From positions 79,977-143,976 of the forward strand of contig NZ_QJRP01000012.1 in NCBI RefSeq assembly GCF_003205295.1: DNA of 64,000 nucleotides, in the 5' to 3' direction. This DNA is from Pseudomonas mosselii. Its GTDB lineage: Bacteria; Pseudomonadota; Gammaproteobacteria; Pseudomonadales; Pseudomonadaceae. How positions within the stretch are numbered: the stretch's first letter is position 1; the number at the start of each line of letters is the position of its first letter. The position numbers and the translations under genes were made by a program. Positions 59,417 through 64,000 of the stretch are shown here, one piece after another. The notes below the pieces were generated by a model. It did no database searches and had not been told where the DNA came from. It saw nothing but the letters and a program-made list of their open reading frames with translations.

Positions 59417-59435
59417 GGGGCTGCTTTGCAGCCCC
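59417..59435. terminator. hairpin between convergent cnoX and hypothetical gene
   Basis: GGGGCTGC and GCAGCCCC form an 8-bp stem with TTT loop, 7 nt after the cnoX stop. It abuts the stop of the opposing gene and can serve either direction; downstream T residues are few. Confidence 0.55.
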
Positions 59436-59436
59436 C

Positions 59437-59781
59437 TTACCCTACCCAGCGATACACCGGCGCATCCACGCCGCTTTCCACCTTCACCTCACTGCTGTGG
59501 CGCAAGCGCACCAGCAGCCGCTTGCCCGCCGCCACGCTCCCGGCCAGCCCTTCCAGGCGTTCCAGCAACTCCGGCCCGCTCATCTGCCCCGCCTGGCGCA
59601 ACACTTCACGCGCCGCCGCCCACTGCCCGTCATCCTGCCGTGGCCCCGGGCTGTCGGTGACCGGCAGCGCCTCGACAGATGCCGGCACCTCCAGTCGACG
59701 CCCCAGCTGCGCCCACTCCTCCGGCGCCAGCTCAACGGTCAGGTCCACCGGCCAGTCACCGATCTGTCCACGAATTCTCAC
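59437..59781 (-). CDS. hypothetical protein, 114 residues
   Basis: A conserved-looking small cytoplasmic protein. It opens 'MRIRGQIGDWPVDLTVELAP' with alternating hydrophobics (beta), then an amphipathic helical segment ('DDGQWAAAREVLRQAGQMSG'), and ends in 'KVESGVDAPVYRWVG'. No recognised domain. Convergent with cnoX; the codon use is like that of its neighbours. It is single-copy between cnoX and the zinc operon in related species as far as I recall. Confidence 0.7.
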   Translation of the reverse strand: MRIRGQIGDWPVDLTVELAPEEWAQLGRRLEVPASVEALPVTDSPGPRQDDGQWAAAREVLRQAGQMSGPELLERLEGLAGSVAAGKRLLVRLRHSSEVKVESGVDAPVYRWVG

Positions 59782-59869
59782 GATAGATTCCTTGCTTTCA
59801 GGCTCGATACCGCCATGCTCCCACGAACATGAAACCTGTGCCAGACAGGCTGGCGAGACAAATAAAAAT

Positions 59870-59879
59870 TGTTATAACA
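59870..59879 (+). promoter_or_regulatory. candidate Zur box
   Basis: TGTTATAACA is a perfect palindrome flanked by further A/T matches (ATTGTTATAACATCAC), the form of gamma-proteobacterial Zur sites. It lies 37 bp before a zinc-type operon, consistent with repression when zinc is plentiful. Confidence 0.7.
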
Positions 59880-59916
59880 TCACAAAATCTTTCCCAAGCC
59901 GCCTGTGGAGCCGTCC

Positions 59917-60492
59917 ATGCGTCGTCTGTTGCTCGCCCTGCCCTTCGCCCTGCTGCCCCTGGCCGTGGCCCATGCCCACGACGACCACGATCATGACCAC
60001 GCCCATGGCACCCTCGGCGCCCACGAACATGGCGTGGCCAAGCTCAACGCGGTGCTCGACGGCAACACCCTCGAGCTGGAACTGGACAGCCCGGCGATGA
60101 ACATCGTCGGCTTCGAGCACATGGCCAGCAGCGATGCCGACAAGGCCAAGGTCGCCGCCGCCCGCCAGCAGCTCGAACAGCCCCTGAAACTATTCGGCGT
60201 TGCCCCGCCAGCCGGCTGCAAGGAAGACGCCCAGGAGCTGGAAAGCCCGCTGTTCGGTGACGCCGCCCAGGCCGACGAGGATGGCGACAGCCATGAACAC
60301 GGTCACTCGCACGCCGACGTCAACGCCCACTATCAACTGACCTGCGCCACACCGGGCAAACTCACCCAGATCGACCTCGGCCCGCTGTTCAAGACCTTCC
60401 CGCAGACCCAGAAGGTCAACGTGCAACTGATCGGCCCCAACGGCCAGAAAGGCGTCGAGGCCACCCCCGCCAAGGCCGTGGTCGCGTTCTGA
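59917..60492 (+). CDS. ZrgA/DUF2796-family zinc-binding periplasmic protein
   Basis: A 191-residue secreted protein with a signal peptide ending in AHA, then a His-rich N-terminus (HDDHDHDHAHG) and a second cluster 'HEHGHSHADVNAHY' near residue 130. It belongs to DUF2796, which includes the ZrgA zinc uptake protein. It heads the operon with an ABC ATPase and permease, and a Zur-like palindrome lies upstream. The corresponding P. aeruginosa locus is PA4063-PA4066. Probably a zinc chaperone or receptor. Confidence 0.88.
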   Translation: MRRLLLALPFALLPLAVAHAHDDHDHDHAHGTLGAHEHGVAKLNAVLDGNTLELELDSPAMNIVGFEHMASSDADKAKVAAARQQLEQPLKLFGVAPPAGCKEDAQELESPLFGDAAQADEDGDSHEHGHSHADVNAHYQLTCATPGKLTQIDLGPLFKTFPQTQKVNVQLIGPNGQKGVEATPAKAVVAF

Positions 60493-61203
60493 ATGAACCA
60501 GCCGCTGATCGAACTGCATGACCTGGTGTTCGCCTGGCCCGGCCAGGCGCCACTGCTGGAAATCCCTGCATTTCGCCTGGAGCCGGGCGAGGCGCTGTTC
60601 CTCAAGGGCCCCAGCGGCAGCGGCAAGACCACCCTGCTCGGCCTGCTGGGCGGCGTCAACCGCCCCGGGCAAGGCAGCATCCGCCTGCTTGGCCAGGACC
60701 TCGCGACCCTGGGCCAGGGCGCGCGCGACCGCTTCCGGGTCGATCACACCGGCTACATCTTCCAGCAGTTCAACCTGCTGCCGTTCCTGTCGGTACGGGA
60801 GAATGTCGAGCTGCCCTGCCGCTTCTCGAAGAGCCGCGCAGCCCGCGCCGCCCAGCGCCATGGCAGCATCGACCAGGCCGCCGCCCAACTGCTCGCCCAC
60901 CTGGGCCTGGACGACCCAGCGCTGCTCGCCCGCCGCGCCGACAGCCTGTCGATCGGCCAGCAGCAGCGAGTCGCCGCGGCACGGGCGCTGATCGGCCAGC
61001 CCGAATTGGTGATCGCCGACGAGCCCACCTCGGCCCTCGACGCCGACACCCGCGAGGCCTTCATCCGCCTGCTGTTCGACGAATGCCGCGACGCCGGCGC
61101 CAGCCTGCTGTTCGTCAGCCATGACCAGAGCCTGGCGCCGCTGTTCGACCGGCACCTGTCCCTGGCCGAGCTCAACCGCGCCGCCAAGCCCCGGGAGGCC
61201 TGA
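60493..61203 (+). CDS. ABC transporter ATPase (LolD/MacB-like)
   Basis: A 236-residue ATPase: Walker A 'GPSGSGKTTLLGLLGG' (about 37-52), signature 'LSIGQQQRVAAARAL', Walker B 'LVIADEPTSALD' and a switch His in 'FVSHDQ'. This type pairs with FtsX-like permeases and often acts mechanically on periplasmic proteins and not as a solute pump. It starts at the DUF2796 stop codon and overlaps the permease by 1 nt. Confidence 0.93.
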   Translation: MNQPLIELHDLVFAWPGQAPLLEIPAFRLEPGEALFLKGPSGSGKTTLLGLLGGVNRPGQGSIRLLGQDLATLGQGARDRFRVDHTGYIFQQFNLLPFLSVRENVELPCRFSKSRAARAAQRHGSIDQAAAQLLAHLGLDDPALLARRADSLSIGQQQRVAAARALIGQPELVIADEPTSALDADTREAFIRLLFDECRDAGASLLFVSHDQSLAPLFDRHLSLAELNRAAKPREA

Positions 61204-62468
61204 TGTACCTGCTTCGCCTTGCCCTGGCCAGCCTGGCCAACCGCCGCTTCACCGCCCTGCTCACCGCGTTCGCCATCGCCCTGTCGGTGTGCCTGCTGCT
61301 GGCCGTCGAGCGGGTGCGCACCGAGGCCCGCGCCAGCTTCGCCAGCACCATCAGCGGCACCGACCTGATCGTCGGCGCCCGCTCGGGGTCGGTGAACCTG
61401 CTGCTGTACTCGGTGTTCCGCATCGGCAACGCCACCAACAACATTCGCTGGGACAGCTACCAGCACTACGCCAGCGACCCGCGGGTGAAATGGGCGATCC
61501 CCATCTCCCTGGGCGACTCGCACCGTGGCTACCGGGTGATGGGCACCACCACCGACTACTTCAGCCATTACCAGTTCGGCCGCCGCCAGCACCTGGCACT
61601 CGACCAGGGCCGGGCGTTCGCCGACGATCCGTTCGAGGTAGTGCTCGGCGCAGAAGTGGCCGAGGCGCTGCACTACAAGCTCGGCGACAAGCTGGTGCTG
61701 GCGCATGGCGTAGCTGCCATCAGCCTGGTCAAGCATGACGACAAGCCGTTCACCGTGGTCGGCGTGCTCGAGCGCACCGGCACCCCGGTGGACCGCACCC
61801 TGCACATCAGCCTGGCCGGCATGGAGGCGATCCATATCGACTGGCACAACGGCGTGCCGGCCCGTGGCGCCGGGCGCATCAGCGCCGAGCAGGCCCGCAC
61901 CATGGACCTGCAGCCTGCGGCCATCACCGCCTTCATGCTCGGGCTCAACAGCAAGATCGCCACCTTCAGCCTGCAGCGCGAAATCAACGAGTACCGCGCC
62001 GAACCGCTGCTGGCGATCCTGCCCGGCGTGGCCCTGCAGGAGCTGTGGAGCCTGATGGGCACGGCGGAGCAGGCGTTGTTCGTGGTATCGCTGTTCGTCG
62101 TGCTCACCGGCCTGATCGGCATGCTCACGGCCATTCTCACCAGCCTCAACGAACGCCGCCGGGAAATGGCCATCCTGCGTTCGGTAGGTGCCCGACCCTG
62201 GCACATCGCCGGGCTGCTGGTGCTCGAGGCGCTGGCCCTGGCGCTGGCGGGCATCGCCGCCGGGCTGGGGTTGCTGTACGCGGGCATCGCCCTGGCCCAG
62301 GGTTATGTGCAGGCCAACTATGGGCTATACCTGCCACTGGCCTGGCCGAGCGCCCACGAGTGGACCTTGCTGGCCATCATCCTCGGCGCGGCGCTGCTGA
62401 TGGGCAGCGTGCCGGCCTGGCGCGCCTATCGGCAGTCGCTGGCCGATGGTTTGTCGATTCATCTTTAA
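61203..62468 (+). CDS. FtsX/MacB-like ABC permease
   Basis: A 421-residue permease of the MacB/FtsX type: one N-terminal helix (about 12-32), a large periplasmic domain (about 40-290), and three C-terminal helices with 'LTGLIGMLTAILTSLNERRREMAILRSVGARP', the signature of the family. Together with the ATPase it probably handles the DUF2796 protein or its zinc. Overlaps the ATPase gene by 1 nt; DUF3299 follows 9 nt later. Confidence 0.93.
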   Translation: MYLLRLALASLANRRFTALLTAFAIALSVCLLLAVERVRTEARASFASTISGTDLIVGARSGSVNLLLYSVFRIGNATNNIRWDSYQHYASDPRVKWAIPISLGDSHRGYRVMGTTTDYFSHYQFGRRQHLALDQGRAFADDPFEVVLGAEVAEALHYKLGDKLVLAHGVAAISLVKHDDKPFTVVGVLERTGTPVDRTLHISLAGMEAIHIDWHNGVPARGAGRISAEQARTMDLQPAAITAFMLGLNSKIATFSLQREINEYRAEPLLAILPGVALQELWSLMGTAEQALFVVSLFVVLTGLIGMLTAILTSLNERRREMAILRSVGARPWHIAGLLVLEALALALAGIAAGLGLLYAGIALAQGYVQANYGLYLPLAWPSAHEWTLLAIILGAALLMGSVPAWRAYRQSLADGLSIHL

Positions 62469-62477
62469 GAGACAGAC

Positions 62478-63098
62478 ATGACTCCAGACCTCACCGCCCT
62501 CTTTGCGGGTAAACCCGCTCCCACAGGGATGGCCTCACCTCCTGTGGGAGCGGGTTTACCCGCGAAGAAGGCAACACCGATCATTCAGTACTTGCTGCTC
62601 GCGATCATGCTGATGACTTCGCTGCCCCTGTGGGCCGCAGACCCTCGCGAACTGGACTGGCCTGCCCTGATCCCCGAAGGCGCGCCGGTCATCCCGCCAC
62701 AACTGACGCCCCTGCATGACCTGTCGCAGATCAGCGACGCGCTGTCCGCCGAGGCGGCCCCCGCCGCCCGCCAGCAGGCGCCCAACGCGCCGGTGGTGAA
62801 AACCCTGGACGGCCAGCAGGTGAAAATCCCCGGCTACATCGTGCCGCTGGAAGTCAGCGACGAAGGCCGCACCACCGAATTCCTCCTGGTGCCCTACTAC
62901 GGCGCCTGCATCCATGTGCCGCCGCCGCCGTCGAACCAGATCGTGCATATCTTCAGCGAGATGGGCGTGCGCATCGAAGACCTGTACCAGCCCTACTGGA
63001 TCGAGGGGACGATGCAGGTCAAGGCCAGCAGCAGCGAGCTCGCCGATGCCGGTTACCAGATGGAAGCAGAGAAAATCTACGCTTATGAGCTGAAGTGA
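62478..63098 (+). CDS. DUF3299 protein with REP-encoded N-terminal insert
   Basis: A 206-residue protein of DUF3299. The core 'GYIVPLEVSDEGRTTEFLLV' and 'PYYGACIHVPPPPSNQIVHI' is intact. The first ATG (62478, AAGAGA 5 nt upstream) is followed by 22 codons derived from a short-type REP pair, then by the hydrophobic segment 'PIIQYLLLAIMLMTSLPLWA', a signal peptide normally at the N-terminus. Translation might instead start at ATG 62529 or inside the hydrophobic part, so the N-terminus is uncertain. Last gene of the zinc operon. Confidence 0.85.
   Translation: MTPDLTALFAGKPAPTGMASPPVGAGLPAKKATPIIQYLLLAIMLMTSLPLWAADPRELDWPALIPEGAPVIPPQLTPLHDLSQISDALSAEAAPAARQQAPNAPVVKTLDGQQVKIPGYIVPLEVSDEGRTTEFLLVPYYGACIHVPPPPSNQIVHIFSEMGVRIEDLYQPYWIEGTMQVKASSSELADAGYQMEAEKIYAYELK
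62502..62567. repeat. REP inverted pair inside a coding sequence (short type)
   Basis: Arms 'ctttgcgggtaaacccgctc' and 'gggagcgggtttacccgcga' are those of the short-type REP. At 66 nt, a multiple of 3, it keeps the DUF3299 frame open and adds 'LFAGKPAPTGMASPPVGAGL' plus PA to the N-terminus. Confidence 0.93.
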
Positions 63099-63207
63099 GC
63101 ACTGCGTCACCCCGATAGCACGGCTTCTTTGAGCTGGGTCAAACTTTCTGTTTAGTCAGCTTCGTACCATTGGACTACTCGATTACTCACGTCCTCTGGG
63201 AGCTTCC

Positions 63208-63891
63208 ATGAACAAGTCCTTGCTCGGTGCCTCGCTCGTCGCGTTGGCGCTTGCAGCCCCTGTCGCCCACGCCCACCAGGCGGGGGATTTCATCCTCCGC
63301 GCCGGCGCCATCACCACCGCGCCCAACGAGAACAGCGGCGACATCAAGCTTGACGGCGCCAAGGTCTCGGGCACCAAGGCGACCCTGGACAGCGACACCC
63401 AGCTGGGCCTGGCCTTCGCCTACATGCTCACCGACCACATCGGCCTCGAGCTGCTGGCCGCCACCCCGTTCCAGCACACTGTCGGCGTCAAGGGTCTCGG
63501 CCCTGGCCTGGACGGCAAGCTGGCCGACATCAAGCAGCTGCCACCGACCCTGTCGCTGCAGTACTACCCGATGGCACCGTCCTCGAAGTTCCAGCCGTAC
63601 GCCGGCGTGGGCATCAACTACACGATGTTCTTCGATGAAGACCTGAGCAGCGCCCGCAAGGCCCAGGGCTTCAGCAACATGAAGCTGAAGGACTCGGTCG
63701 GCATCGCCGGCCAGCTGGGCATGGACTACATGCTCACCGACAACCTGCTGCTCAACGCCGCGGTCTGGTACGTCGACATCGACACCAAGGCCAGCATCGA
63801 TGGCCCGAGCGCCCTGGGCGTCGGCAAGACCAAGGTAGACGTCGATGTCGACCCCTGGGTCTACATGGTCGGCATCGGCTACAAGTTCTGA
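63208..63891 (+). CDS. OmpW-family outer-membrane protein
   Basis: An 8-stranded barrel of 227 residues with a signal peptide (MNKSLLGASLVALALAAPVAHA), 'GDFILRAGAITTAPNENSGD' at the start of the mature chain and 'VDVDPWVYMVGIGYKF' at the C-terminus ending in Phe, as OMPs do. 'LGLAFAYMLTDHIGLELLAATPFQH' is the OmpW consensus. It probably forms a small hydrophobic channel. Separate from the zinc operon by 109 nt. Confidence 0.94.
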   Translation: MNKSLLGASLVALALAAPVAHAHQAGDFILRAGAITTAPNENSGDIKLDGAKVSGTKATLDSDTQLGLAFAYMLTDHIGLELLAATPFQHTVGVKGLGPGLDGKLADIKQLPPTLSLQYYPMAPSSKFQPYAGVGINYTMFFDEDLSSARKAQGFSNMKLKDSVGIAGQLGMDYMLTDNLLLNAAVWYVDIDTKASIDGPSALGVGKTKVDVDVDPWVYMVGIGYKF

Positions 63892-63897
63892 TCCGCA

Positions 63898-63929
63898 GGC
63901 GCGCCTGCTCCCTCTGGAGCGGGCGCGCC
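63898..63929. terminator. long GC hairpin after ompW
   Basis: GGCGCGCCTGCTCC and GGAGCGGGCGCGCC form a stem of 13 of 14 pairs around a short loop, starting 7 nt after the ompW stop. No T-run follows. The remaining 70 nt of the window show no gene. Confidence 0.5.
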
Positions 63930-64000
63930 ACGCATCGTCTCGACACTCCAGAGATACACCCAATAGCCCCAGGCTAGCGCGCTTATTCCCGCCCCCAACC

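Overview
The window reads as chromosome of a Pseudomonas from the P. putida group. It is GC-rich, the genes are tightly packed and often overlap by 1-4 nt, and it carries putida-type REP inverted pairs ('gggagcgggtttacccgcg' and 'ggagcggccttgtgtcgcg'). Gene neighbourhoods such as proA, mpl-ubiX, eatR-aldB-eat-eutBC, ribD-ribE-ribBA-ribH-nusB-thiL-pgpA and xseB-ispA-dxs are familiar from that group. No rRNA, tRNA, CRISPR array, prophage or intact insertion sequence was seen. Nearly all of it is core genome with accessory inserts.

Layout. 1-9 kb: proA, a 3-methyladenine glycosylase, a DedA-PAP2 fusion, a LrgA-LrgB-LON operon, a MaoC hydratase, a MORN-repeat/C13 caspase-like lipoprotein and an SDR protein. 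8.6-10.9 kb: mpl-ubiX-yceK. 11-18.6 kb: an ethanolamine catabolism locus with an EatR-like sigma-54 activator, acetaldehyde dehydrogenase, permease and the two ammonia-lyase subunits, with two well-formed sigma-54 promoters. 18.7-21.6 kb: acetyltransferase, DedA, MtfA peptidase and pyrophosphatase. 21.8-32.7 kb: an iron block, made of a phage-repressor-like regulator, a HasR/FecA-type transducer receptor with its own ECF sigma and FecR sensor, then a PfeR-PfeS-PfeA-PfeE-like catecholate siderophore set.

32.7-38.3 kb: an RNA-repair module. RtcR (CARF plus sigma-54 activator) diverges from slipin-rtcB-unknown membrane protein, which has a sigma-54 promoter and a 400-nt structured leader. 38.3-39.2 kb: FMN riboswitch and ribB. 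39.2-43 kb: an MBOAT plus two SGNH hydrolases, probably an envelope O-acetylation system. 43.2-46.5 kb: xseB-ispA-dxs. 46.5-50.3 kb: btuB, btuF, a small membrane protein and ribA. 50.5-57.3 kb: a leftward riboflavin/thiamine/phospholipid operon headed by nrdR. 57.4-64 kb: YbaY-like lipoprotein, methyltransferase, CnoX thioredoxin, a Zur-box-headed zinc operon (DUF2796-ABC ATPase-FtsX permease-DUF3299) and OmpW.

Connections: ethanolamine lyase needs adenosylcobalamin, and btuB/btuF supply B12 uptake. Riboflavin synthesis is present in full, with a stand-alone RibB, a RibB fused to a degenerate RibA domain, and a separate functional RibA. The most unusual observations are two REP inverted pairs lying in frame inside coding sequences (the sigma-54 activator at 11.1 kb and the DUF3299 gene at 62.5 kb), the MORN-C13 lipoprotein, the slipin-RtcB-membrane protein operon with its long leader, and a hairpin that buries the ribosome binding site of the enterobactin-type receptor.
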